Shown in pieces: positions 1-6,384 of a stretch of 7,443 nt of DNA. Position 1 is the first letter of the stretch. Each line of letters starts with the position of its first letter. The notes beneath the pieces were generated by a model. That model was not told the DNA's origin. It saw nothing but the letters and a program-made list of their open reading frames with translations, and searched no databases. Source of the DNA: Flavobacteriaceae bacterium (GTDB taxonomy: Bacteria > Bacteroidota > Bacteroidia > Flavobacteriales > Flavobacteriaceae); assembly GCA_030590765.1 (NCBI GenBank), contig JAUVCP010000096.1, forward strand, positions 1-7,443. Reading direction: 5' to 3'. The translations under genes and the position numbers were made by a program.

Positions 1-1
1 A

Positions 2-76
2 GGAACGATTGCAGGATATGTCCCTGCTAAAAGAGCTGCAAACATAAAACCGATTGAAGCCTTAAATGACGATTAG
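2..76 (+). CDS. MacB/FtsX-type ABC transporter permease, C-terminal end only (partial)
   Basis: This is the last 24 codons and the TAG stop of a gene that begins left of the window. The readable residues run from GTIAGYVPAKRA to IKPIEALNDD. This is the usual C-terminus of FtsX-domain permeases of the MacB type: the end of the fourth membrane helix (G-hydrophobic-PA) followed by a short cytoplasmic tail with K-P-I-E-A-L. It aligns residue for residue with the tail of the next gene (GTLIGLIPAQTA then IKPIDALRDE), so the two genes are tandem paralogues. The stop is only 2 bases before the next ATG, which implies one operon and probably translational coupling. The two permeases likely form a heterodimer, by analogy with other paired MacB-like permeases; that is inference. 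Whether an ATPase domain is fused to the missing N-terminal part cannot be seen. Confidence 0.8.
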   Translation, partial: GTIAGYVPAKRAANIKPIEALNDD

Positions 77-78
77 TT

Positions 79-1317
79 ATGAAATTTTTATTTGATCCAG
101 ACACATGGCAAGAGATTTATAGTAGTATTCGAAAAAATAAAATTCGTACTGCTATTACAATTATTGGAGTAATGTGGGGTATATTTTTATTGGTAGTTTT
201 ATTGGGTGCTGCTAAAGGTGTTGAAAACAAGTTCAATAGTATGTTTGGTGACTTTGCAACTAATAGTGTATTTATTTGGGCACAACAAACAAGTAAACCG
301 TTTAAAGGGTTTCAAGAAGGAAAATCGATATCACTTAAGTTAGGAGATGTAGTAAAAATTAAAAATGAAATTGAAGGAATAGATTTAATTGCCCCAAGAA
401 GTCAGTCTGGTGGTTTAGTAGTTCGTAAATTTCTGACAGGAAATTTTACTATATCAGGAGATTTTCCCGTACTTAATAAAATTCAAAATAAGAATTTAAT
501 TTACGGAAGGTTTATCAATGAAAATGATATTAAAGAAAAGAAAAAGGTTTGTGTTATTGAAGAAGAAGTGTACAAACAGCTTTTTGAAAAAGACGAATTT
601 CCAATTGGTGAATTAATAAGTATTAATAAAATCAATTATACAGTTGTTGGAATGTTTAAGGAAAGTGAAACTATTAGATTGGGAGATAATATACATATAC
701 CATTTACTACGTTTCAACAAGTTTATAATAGAGGTGACAGAATTAGTTGGATGATCATTACTGGTAATTCGGAAAGTGATATTCTTCAAATAGAAAAAGA
801 TGCAAAATTAATATTAAAGAATTTACATAAGGTTCACCCTGAAGATGAAAGGGCTTTTGGTGGTATGAATTTAGGAGATATGTTTTCAAAAATTACAGAA
901 TTCTTGACAGGAATGCAATTTTTAACATGGTTTGTGGGTATAGCAACATTAATTGCAGGTGTATTTGCCATTGGCAATATTTTATTAATAACAGTAAAAG
1001 AAAGAACAAATGAAATTGGAATTAGGCGTGCTATAGGTGCTAAACCTTGGGAAATTAAACGTCAAATTATATTAGAATCGGTATTTTTAACAACAATTGC
1101 AGGTGCATTAGGTATTATATTTGGTGGTTTGGTTTTAATGTTAATTGATGCAACAATGGGCAAAGGTCCAGATGCAGCTTTAACTAATCCAACTGTAGAT
1201 ATTCCTGTTATTATTATTGCGGCTGTGACATTGATAGTATTAGGAACTCTAATAGGATTAATACCAGCTCAAACAGCGGTTAGCATAAAACCAATAGATG
1301 CTTTAAGAGATGAATAA
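79..1317 (+). CDS. MacB/FtsX-type ABC transporter permease
   Basis: The 412-residue product is an inner-membrane permease of the MacB/LolE/FtsX class, which couples ATP hydrolysis to events in the periplasm (export of drugs, peptides or lipoproteins) rather than carrying substrate across the inner membrane itself. Membrane helix 1 is at about 26-46, after a short cytoplasmic N-terminus. A large periplasmic domain (MacB_PCD type) covers about 47-275. Helices 2, 3 and 4 lie near 283-304, 330-356 and 375-397. The loop after helix 2 (KERTNEIGIRRAIGAKPWEI, 307-326) is the characteristic coupling segment of FtsX domains. The tail IKPIDALRDE is typical. There is no Walker A or ABC signature, so the ATPase is a separate polypeptide, presumably upstream. 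The length fits permease-only family members. The ATG 2 bases after the preceding stop is the natural start. The following fusion-protein gene supports a MacAB-like tripartite exporter; the substrate is unknown. Confidence 0.93.
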   Translation: MKFLFDPDTWQEIYSSIRKNKIRTAITIIGVMWGIFLLVVLLGAAKGVENKFNSMFGDFATNSVFIWAQQTSKPFKGFQEGKSISLKLGDVVKIKNEIEGIDLIAPRSQSGGLVVRKFLTGNFTISGDFPVLNKIQNKNLIYGRFINENDIKEKKKVCVIEEEVYKQLFEKDEFPIGELISINKINYTVVGMFKESETIRLGDNIHIPFTTFQQVYNRGDRISWMIITGNSESDILQIEKDAKLILKNLHKVHPEDERAFGGMNLGDMFSKITEFLTGMQFLTWFVGIATLIAGVFAIGNILLITVKERTNEIGIRRAIGAKPWEIKRQIILESVFLTTIAGALGIIFGGLVLMLIDATMGKGPDAALTNPTVDIPVIIIAAVTLIVLGTLIGLIPAQTAVSIKPIDALRDE

Positions 1318-1409
1318 TTAATAATCAATGAATAAATTATAGAACAATGAAACCAGTATGATTACTAAAGTCATCAAAGATTTCATTTGACAAATTAAAA
1401 ACAATAAAA

Positions 1410-2519
1410 ATGAAAAAAAAGTTAATTTTTGGAGGAATTGCTGTTGCACTAATAGCTGTTTTAATTTGGTTTGGAAAGAAAAACTCTAAATCACCTATTG
1501 AATATGAAACGGAAACGCCTTTCAAAACAAATATTGTAAGAAAAACTGTTGCCACAGGAAAAGTTGTGCCTCTAGAAGAAGTAGAAATAAAACCTCAAAT
1601 CTCAGGTATTATTGATAAAATATTTGTGGAGGAAGGTGCAGAAGTAAAAAAGGGAGATCTTATTGCAAAGGTAAGAGTAGTACCTAATGAGCAGGCTTTA
1701 AGCAACGCCAGAGGTAGAGTTACAAAAACACAATTACAGGTTGATAATGCTAAAATTGTTTATAATAGAAATAAAAAACTATATGATACTGGTGTGATCT
1801 CCAGAAAGGATTTTGAAAGCATTGAATTATCTTACAATCAGGCAAAGCAAGATCTTCAAAATTCCAAGAATGATTATCAGATCATTAAATTAGGTTCATC
1901 AGGTTCTTCTGGAACAGCGAATACGAATATCAGGGCAACTACTTCTGGTATGATCCTTGAAATTCCTGTAAAAGAAGGATATCAGGTTATTCAAAGTAAT
2001 AATTTTAATGCTGGTACAACTATCGCTTCCATTGCTGATATGAGTAAAATGATTTTTGAAGGTAAAGTAGATGAAGCAGAAGTTGGTAAATTGCAGGTAG
2101 GAATTGATATTGAAGTTGCTTTAGGGGCTATTGATGAAAAGAAATTTCCTGCAAAATTAAACTTTATAGCGCCAAAAGGAACTGAAGAAAATGGAGCCGT
2201 ACAATTCAAGATCAAAGCTGATGTAATTTTAGATGAAGATTTTTTTGTTAGAGCAGGGTATAGTGCAAATGCAGAAATTGTTTTAGAGAAAAAAGATAGT
2301 GTTTTATCTATAAAAGAAGCTTTATTACAGTTTGATAAAAAAACTGAAAAACCTTATGTAGATGTTAAAATTGGTGATCAAGAATTTGAAAAAAGACATA
2401 TTAAATTAGGTATTTCTGATGGTATTAATGTTGAAATTGACTCAGGCTTAACCGTAACTGATGAGATAAAAATTTGGAATAAAACTTCTAAAAAAGAGGA
2501 GGATAAAGAAGAAGACTAA
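1410..2519 (+). CDS. HlyD/MacA-type periplasmic adaptor (membrane fusion protein) of an ABC exporter
   Basis: The 369-residue product is a periplasmic adaptor that would bridge the permeases to a TolC-like outer-membrane channel. A membrane anchor or uncleaved signal lies at 4-21 after MKKK. A beta-barrel start and the first lipoyl half-motif cover about 45-90 (KPQISGIIDKIFVEEGAEVKKG at 61-82). A helical hairpin follows at about 93-160, rich in Q, N, K and D. A flexible GSSGSSG linker (162-168) precedes the second lipoyl half (RATTSGMILEIPVKEG, 175-190), then beta-barrel and membrane-proximal domains (about 210-355). The C-terminus is a charged tail, KKEEDKEED. There is no lipobox, so it is anchored by the N-terminal helix. 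The start codon follows an A-rich leader with no Shine-Dalgarno sequence, as is usual in Bacteroidota. It lies 92 bases after the permease and ends just before a strong terminator, making it the last gene of the exporter operon. No TolC gene follows. Confidence 0.93.
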   Translation: MKKKLIFGGIAVALIAVLIWFGKKNSKSPIEYETETPFKTNIVRKTVATGKVVPLEEVEIKPQISGIIDKIFVEEGAEVKKGDLIAKVRVVPNEQALSNARGRVTKTQLQVDNAKIVYNRNKKLYDTGVISRKDFESIELSYNQAKQDLQNSKNDYQIIKLGSSGSSGTANTNIRATTSGMILEIPVKEGYQVIQSNNFNAGTTIASIADMSKMIFEGKVDEAEVGKLQVGIDIEVALGAIDEKKFPAKLNFIAPKGTEENGAVQFKIKADVILDEDFFVRAGYSANAEIVLEKKDSVLSIKEALLQFDKKTEKPYVDVKIGDQEFEKRHIKLGISDGINVEIDSGLTVTDEIKIWNKTSKKEEDKEED

Positions 2520-2542
2520 CATAAATAGTTGAAATGATAATG

Positions 2543-2579
2543 AAAAACCTGCAATTTGCAGGTTTTTTTATTTTTTTTT
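2543..2579 (+). terminator. Rho-independent terminator after the exporter operon
   Basis: A 10-bp perfect stem (AAAAACCTGC at 2543-2552 with GCAGGTTTTT at 2558-2567) has the 5-base loop AATTT; the loop ends could pair further. A long T-rich tract follows (seven T, A, nine T), giving an excellent intrinsic terminator on the plus strand. It begins 24 bases after the stop codon of the membrane fusion protein and separates the exporter operon from the next gene. Confidence 0.92.
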
Positions 2580-2659
2580 AAAATAATGATATTTATCAAT
2601 GGTTAATTCATTTTTTTTGATGAAATTTATACTATTAATAATTAAAATATATTAAAGCC

Positions 2660-3040
2660 ATGGAGATAAAATTAGTTTATTTAAGTGATTTGAAGTTTAA
2701 CTTAAAAGTTTGGAAAAGAGAGTTGAGATTCCACAGGGATGAATTAGCCAAATTTGAAAAAAAATTAGAGGATATTGCTAGTAGAAATTTAGGAAATGAT
2801 GCAATGGCTCCTCTGGAAGGTTTCCAAAATAAGATTATACGTGAAAAAGAAGTAATTGGAAGAATGCTACAGCGAATAAGAAGAAAAAGATATATTCTTA
2901 ATTCTGCAGATTTGAGTGAAGAACTGGATGGTAGATTAAGAAGTCAGCAAACAACTTTAAAAGATGAGATGAAAACATATATCAAACTTCATTATGAGTT
3001 AAAAGAAAGTTTGATGGACTATTTTTTAAAATGGTTATAA
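2660..3040 (+). CDS. Hypothetical charged helical protein, 126 aa
   Basis: I do not recognise a named family with confidence. The 126-residue product is rich in K, R, E and L and has no signal peptide or membrane segment, so it should be cytoplasmic. Residues about 8-42 and 55-80 look like long amphipathic helices, with heptad-like spacing of hydrophobic residues between charged ones (for example LKVWKRELRFHRDELAKFEKKLEDI at 15-39, here broken by no proline). A basic patch RIRRKRY lies at 72-78. A third helical stretch covers about 82-122, and the protein ends with the aromatic sequence MDYFLKWL. A two- or three-helix coiled-coil bundle is the simplest reading. The gene is flanked by terminators on both sides, so it is a monocistronic unit. 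The ATG at 2660 follows an A/T-rich leader with no Shine-Dalgarno sequence. Coding status is supported by an uninterrupted frame and ordinary codon use, and by a terminator 10 bases past the stop. Confidence 0.82.
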   Translation: MEIKLVYLSDLKFNLKVWKRELRFHRDELAKFEKKLEDIASRNLGNDAMAPLEGFQNKIIREKEVIGRMLQRIRRKRYILNSADLSEELDGRLRSQQTTLKDEMKTYIKLHYELKESLMDYFLKWL

Positions 3041-3050
3041 ACACAAAAGA

Positions 3051-3075
3051 AAAATCCCCAATTTGGGGATTTTTT
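3051..3075. terminator. Bidirectional Rho-independent terminator between convergent genes
   Basis: A 9-bp stem (AAAATCCCC at 3051-3059 with GGGGATTTT at 3065-3073) has loop AATTT and is followed by T on the plus strand. Read on the minus strand, the same hairpin is followed by TTTTCTTTT. It sits 10 bases after the plus-strand helical-protein gene and about 16 bases beyond the stop of the minus-strand deformylase gene, so it can serve both convergent transcripts. Confidence 0.9.
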
Positions 3076-3090
3076 CATTTGTAAAAATAG

Positions 3091-3744
3091 CTACTCAAGT
3101 TTGTGTTTGATGGATTTTTTTACTTCCTGGTTAAGGTGATCTGTAAATAAAATTCCATTAAGATGGTCGATTTCATGCTGAAAAATAACAGCAGTAAAAG
3201 CTTCTATCATTTCACATTTATGATTTCCTTTAGGATCATCATATTCCAAAAGAACCGCATAGGAACGATCATGTGTGGTTTCACGAACATCAGGAATTGA
3301 TAAACATCCTTCCAAAACATCTTGCTTAAGATTGGAGTACTTTGTAATTCGGGGGTTATAGTATACCTCAAATGGTTTATTTTCTTTATCAAATCGTTGG
3401 ATCCAGATAATTTTTTTAAGAATACCTACTTGTGGAGCAGCAATGCCAACTCCACGAGTGGCACTGTCCCTTACGGTTTGATACAACCTCTTTGTAAACT
3501 TCTGTAAAAGCTGATCATTTTTTCTTACAACAAGGTCTGTACTTTTTGAACGTAAGATGATAGAATCCTTTGGATTGGTTATCAATAACACTCTCATAGG
3601 CTGATCAGGATCACCTGATAGGATCAAATTTATTTCTTCTTTTGAAAATACAGGATCTATTATTGTACTTGCTGATTTTTTATTCGAAGCACATCCGGTA
3701 AGGATAATAAATACAATTAATGATAAGTAAAAAGATAACCTCAT
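3091..3744 (-). CDS. def: Peptide deformylase-family lipoprotein
   Basis: The 217-residue product belongs to the peptide deformylase family, metal-dependent enzymes that remove the N-formyl group from new proteins. All three active-site motifs are present: GVGIAAPQ at 98-105, EGCLS at 145-149, and QHEIDH at 189-194. By family knowledge the metal ligands would be C147, H190 and H194, the general acid/base E191 and the oxyanion glutamine Q105, so the active site looks complete. The unusual part is the N-terminus: MRLSFYLSLIVFIILTGC is a textbook lipoprotein signal with the lipobox LTGC and lipidated C18, followed by a polar linker (19-45) and then the catalytic domain from about 50. After C18 comes ASNKKS, without the acidic export signal known for surface lipoproteins of Bacteroidota, so the protein probably faces the periplasm. 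It is the last gene of the minus-strand cluster, 29 bases after the dehydrogenase. It may be a paralogue of a cytoplasmic deformylase elsewhere; its substrate is unknown. Confidence 0.9.
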   Translation of the reverse strand: MRLSFYLSLIVFIILTGCASNKKSASTIIDPVFSKEEINLILSGDPDQPMRVLLITNPKDSIILRSKSTDLVVRKNDQLLQKFTKRLYQTVRDSATRGVGIAAPQVGILKKIIWIQRFDKENKPFEVYYNPRITKYSNLKQDVLEGCLSIPDVRETTHDRSYAVLLEYDDPKGNHKCEMIEAFTAVIFQHEIDHLNGILFTDHLNQEVKKSIKHKLE

Positions 3745-3773
3745 TAGATCAAAATTAAAAATAGTACCATATT

Positions 3774-4661
3774 TTAAATAAATTGTTCTGCAATATTTTC
3801 TGCCTTACGACTTTTTGCATAATCATAAAAACCTTCGCCTGATTTTATCCCTAGTTTTCCGGCATTTACCATATTAACTAATAAAGGACATGGCGCATAT
3901 TTTGGATTTCCAAAACCACCATGCAAAACATTTAATATGGATAAACAAACATCCAATCCAATAAAATCAGCCAATTGTAACGGACCCATAGGGTGAGCCA
4001 TACCAAGTTTCATTACGGTATCAATTTCATAAACACCTGCAACTCCTTCATATAAAGAATATATTGCTTCATTGATCATTGGCATTAAAATTCTGTTCGC
4101 AATGAATCCCGGATAATCATTAACTTCAACAGGTATTTTATTTAATTTTTTAGATAATTCCATTATCGTATTTGTGACTTCAACAGATGTAGAATAACCA
4201 CGAATTATTTCAACCAGTTTCATGATGGGTACAGGATTCATAAAATGCATTCCAATAACCTTATCAGGTCTGGAAGTAACCGATGCGATCTTGGTTATGG
4301 AAATAGAGGAAGTATTACTGGCTAAAATGGCATCTTTAGGAGCAGCCTCATCAATTTGTTTAAAGATCTTTAATTTTAGATCTAAGTTCTCCGTAGCTGC
4401 TTCAACAATTAGATCAGCATTTTGAACACCTTCGGCAATAGAGGTATAAACCCGCATATTTTGAAGCGTTTTATCCTTAACATTAGGTGTTATTTTTTCT
4501 TTACTTATTAATCTATCCAGATTTTTAGTGATGGTGGCCAATGCTTTTTCAAGAGCATTCTGTGAAATATCTATCAAACTCACCTTATAGCCACTTTGGG
4601 CAAATACATGGGCAATACCATTACCCATGGTTCCAGCTCCGATTATTGCAATTTTGTTCAT
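3774..4661 (-). CDS. hbd: 3-hydroxybutyryl-CoA (3-hydroxyacyl-CoA) dehydrogenase
   Basis: This cytoplasmic NAD(P)-dependent enzyme interconverts 3-hydroxyacyl-CoA and 3-oxoacyl-CoA in fatty acid oxidation or butyrate/polyhydroxybutyrate-type metabolism. The N-terminal Rossmann fold begins at residue 3 with GAGTMG (8-13), and D31 at the end of the second strand suggests NAD rather than NADP. The family's catalytic set is visible at the expected spacing: S118 in SNTSS, H139 in GMHFMNP, E151 in KLVEII and N189 in GFIANR. The C-terminal helical dimerisation domain covers about 185-295 (MGPLQLADFIGLD at 225-237, GEGFYDY at 275-281). The length of 295 residues is normal for the single-domain enzyme; there is no fused enoyl-CoA hydratase. 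It starts 21 bases after the hydroxylase stop and ends 29 bases before the deformylase. The neighbours do not form a beta-oxidation set, so its chain-length preference and pathway are open. Confidence 0.95.
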   Translation of the reverse strand: MNKIAIIGAGTMGNGIAHVFAQSGYKVSLIDISQNALEKALATITKNLDRLISKEKITPNVKDKTLQNMRVYTSIAEGVQNADLIVEAATENLDLKLKIFKQIDEAAPKDAILASNTSSISITKIASVTSRPDKVIGMHFMNPVPIMKLVEIIRGYSTSVEVTNTIMELSKKLNKIPVEVNDYPGFIANRILMPMINEAIYSLYEGVAGVYEIDTVMKLGMAHPMGPLQLADFIGLDVCLSILNVLHGGFGNPKYAPCPLLVNMVNAGKLGIKSGEGFYDYAKSRKAENIAEQFI

Positions 4662-4682
4662 AATATTTTTGTTTAATTGATT

Positions 4683-5312
4683 TTATTGTGAAGGCATCGT
4701 TCCAAATACCTTATCCCAAAAGGTAGTAGAAACACCAAAAGCCTTTTGAGGATATTTATAATGATGGATATTGTGATGTTTCCATAAATATTTATATTTT
4801 TTAGGAGGTCGGTTAACATGTGTTGCACGATGTATAAAGGAGTATAGGATATATCCTAAAAAGAAACCGGGGAAAAAAGCCCAGGTGATCCTTGGGATTT
4901 CAAAGATGCTAAAAAATAAATAAAAAATAGAAAACAAAATACCTGCGAAAATAATTCCAGGTACTGGTGGCATCAGAATCCTATCTGTATCTCTTGGATA
5001 TAAATGATGAGAACCATGCATGATGAAATGAAATCGTTGAATCAATTTATTTTCAGATATCCAGTGGAATAAAAATCTGTGTAAAATATACTCAGCCAGT
5101 GTCCAAGATAATAAAGCAAGAGAAAATATAGTTATAAATTTAACAATTGGTATTTTTATAATAAACAAAGCAACATAAACCAAAGTCAATACAACAATAC
5201 CATAAACAACTACATTGACCTTCATATTTGATTTGGTCAGACTCTCTAAAAAAGAGTTTTTAAATATGGTAGCTTGTCCACTGTGATGTTCTGTAGTAAC
5301 TTTTAATTTCAT
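4683..5312 (-). CDS. Fatty acid 2-hydroxylase-like membrane di-iron oxygenase (sterol desaturase/fatty acid hydroxylase superfamily)
   Basis: The 209-residue integral membrane protein has the complete histidine array of the superfamily: HRFLFH (H78, H83), HFIMHGSHH (H95, H99, H102, H103), HRATH (H161, H165) and HHNIHH (H179, H180, H183, H184). These ligate the two metal ions that activate O2. Hydrophobic segments lie at about 35-53, 57-75, 116-137 and 143-160. The surrounding text (EYILHRFLFHW, HGSHHLYPRDTDRILMPP, and AFGVSTTFWDKVFGT near the end) resembles the Scs7/FA2H branch, which adds a hydroxyl at carbon 2 of fatty acyl chains in sphingolipids. The cytochrome b5 domain of eukaryotic FA2H is absent, as expected in bacteria. 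Many flavobacteria contain 2-hydroxy fatty acids, so a role in making 2-hydroxy acyl chains of lipids is likely but inferred. The gene starts 2 bases after the oxidoreductase stop, suggesting coupled translation. A carotenoid or sterol substrate is less likely. Confidence 0.88.
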   Translation of the reverse strand: MKLKVTTEHHSGQATIFKNSFLESLTKSNMKVNVVVYGIVVLTLVYVALFIIKIPIVKFITIFSLALLSWTLAEYILHRFLFHWISENKLIQRFHFIMHGSHHLYPRDTDRILMPPVPGIIFAGILFSIFYLFFSIFEIPRITWAFFPGFFLGYILYSFIHRATHVNRPPKKYKYLWKHHNIHHYKYPQKAFGVSTTFWDKVFGTMPSQ

Positions 5313-5314
5313 TA

Positions 5315-6274
5315 TTAAAATTTATCAATTATTTGTTGTGCAACTCTCAATGCTTCTGTTCCCTGAAATAAAGAAACAACAGGTGTTGTATCATTATTTA
5401 TTGCATCAGCAAAACTTTCTAGCTCATCTAAAATAGCATTGTTATTTTCAATGTTTGGATTTTCAAAATAGATCTGTTTTTTTACTCCTTCAGCATTTTG
5501 AAGAATCATTGCAAATTCATCCGGATTTTCGGGTACATCTTTCATTCTAACCACTTCACTTTTCTTTTCTAAAAAATCAACAGATATATAAGCATCTTTT
5601 TGAAAGAATCTTGATTTTCGCATATTTTTCATGGAGATTCTACTTGCAGTCAAATTAGCAACACAGCCATTTTCAAATTCAATCCGGGCATTGGCAATAT
5701 CAGGAGTTTCACTAATCACTGAAACGCCACTTGCGTGGATCTCTTTTACTTTTGAATCAACAACACTTAAAATGATATCAATATCATGAATCATTAGATC
5801 TAATACCACCGGCACATCAGTACCACGAGGATTGAATTCAGCCAAACGATGACTTTCAATAAACATTGGGCTATGTATTTTATCTTTTACAACAGTAAAA
5901 GCAGGATTAAAACGCTCTACGTGACCTACTTGCCCTTTAACTTTATTCTTTTTAACAAGATCTCTAATTTCTTCGGCTTCTGCAACCGTTTTTGTAACAG
6001 GTTTCTCAATAAAAATATGTTTTCCTTTTTCAATGGCAGTTTTAGCACAATCATAATGATTTAGAGTAGGGGTTACAATATCAATAATATCACATGCATC
6101 GATCAATTCATCAATTGTCTGAAAATTTTTATAACCAAATTCTTTAACAACCTTTGTGGCATTTTCTTCACTTGGATCATAAAAACCAATAAGTTTATAT
6201 TTTGATGATTCATTTAGTAATCTTAAATGAATTTTACCAAGGTGTCCGGCACCTAAAACTCCTGCTTTTAACAT
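5315..6274 (-). CDS. Gfo/Idh/MocA family NAD(P)-dependent oxidoreductase, GnnA-like
   Basis: The 319-residue cytoplasmic enzyme has an N-terminal Rossmann domain with GAGHLG at 8-13, D33 after the second strand, the nucleotide-contacting segment TPTLNHY at 68-74 and the family's EKP motif at 90-92 with catalytic K91. The C-terminal domain carries DLMIHDIDI at 159-167, whose H163 matches the family's catalytic histidine. The stretches GHVERFNPAF (117-126), ESHRLAEFNPRGTDV (140-154) and CVANLTASRIS (204-214) resemble, from memory, the subgroup found beside lipid A genes that includes UDP-N-acetylglucosamine 3-dehydrogenase GnnA. The matching aminotransferase GnnB is not nearby, so substrate assignment is tentative; a UDP-amino sugar is my best guess. 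It is the first gene of the close-packed minus-strand cluster, with only 2 bases to the fatty acid hydroxylase. A possible promoter lies just upstream. Confidence 0.9.
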   Translation of the reverse strand: MLKAGVLGAGHLGKIHLRLLNESSKYKLIGFYDPSEENATKVVKEFGYKNFQTIDELIDACDIIDIVTPTLNHYDCAKTAIEKGKHIFIEKPVTKTVAEAEEIRDLVKKNKVKGQVGHVERFNPAFTVVKDKIHSPMFIESHRLAEFNPRGTDVPVVLDLMIHDIDIILSVVDSKVKEIHASGVSVISETPDIANARIEFENGCVANLTASRISMKNMRKSRFFQKDAYISVDFLEKKSEVVRMKDVPENPDEFAMILQNAEGVKKQIYFENPNIENNNAILDELESFADAINNDTTPVVSLFQGTEALRVAQQIIDKF

Positions 6275-6290
6275 AAATAGTTATTTTGAT

Positions 6291-6298
6291 CAAAAATA
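6291..6298 (-). promoter_or_regulatory. Possible Bacteroidota -7 promoter element upstream of the oxidoreductase gene
   Basis: On the minus strand this reads TATTTTTG, a full match to TAnnTTTG, the -7 consensus of Bacteroidota sigma-ABfr promoters. It would give a leader of about 10 bases before the ATG at 6274. No TTG/TTTG element is visible at the expected distance upstream (about 6317-6322), and such matches are common by chance in A/T-rich DNA, so this is weak support. Confidence 0.28.
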
Positions 6299-6384
6299 CA
6301 AAAACAAGTGATAATTTGAAAGAATAATTAAAGCATATCAAAGAATATAATAATGTAACCAGAAAGTAAATTTAAATAAAAAGA

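Noticed and set aside
1337..1555. Minus-strand frame of 72 codons overlapping the start of the fusion-protein gene
   Set aside because: It is antisense to a clearly conserved gene, rich in F and I as expected from reversed A/T-rich coding DNA, and has no domain or promoter support.
1991..2215. Minus-strand frame of 74 codons inside the fusion-protein gene
   Set aside because: It lies wholly antisense to the beta-barrel region of a real protein and its composition (S, P, I rich) is typical of a shadow frame.
2616..2646. Possible promoter for the 126-residue gene: TTTG at 2616-2619, then 19 bases, then TAATTAAA
   Set aside because: The -33-like part and spacing fit, but the -7 part matches only half of TAnnTTTG. 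A promoter must lie in this interval, but I cannot place it.
3207..3507. Two 61-codon frames (minus 3207-3392 and plus 3322-3507) within the deformylase gene
   Set aside because: Both overlap the catalytic domain in other frames; the deformylase frame contains all active-site motifs, so these are shadows.
3750..3757. TAATTTTG on the minus strand, matching the -7 promoter consensus before the deformylase gene
   Set aside because: It ends only five bases before the ATG, which would leave almost no leader, and the tight spacing to the upstream gene favours read-through; chance matches are common at this base composition.
4222..4425. Plus-strand frame of 67 codons antisense to the 3-hydroxyacyl-CoA dehydrogenase
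   Set aside because: It covers the catalytic part of a conserved enzyme on the other strand and resembles no protein I recognise.
5849..6064. Plus-strand frame of 71 codons antisense to the oxidoreductase
   Set aside because: It is F, N and Y rich and lies opposite the Rossmann domain; composition and position indicate a shadow.
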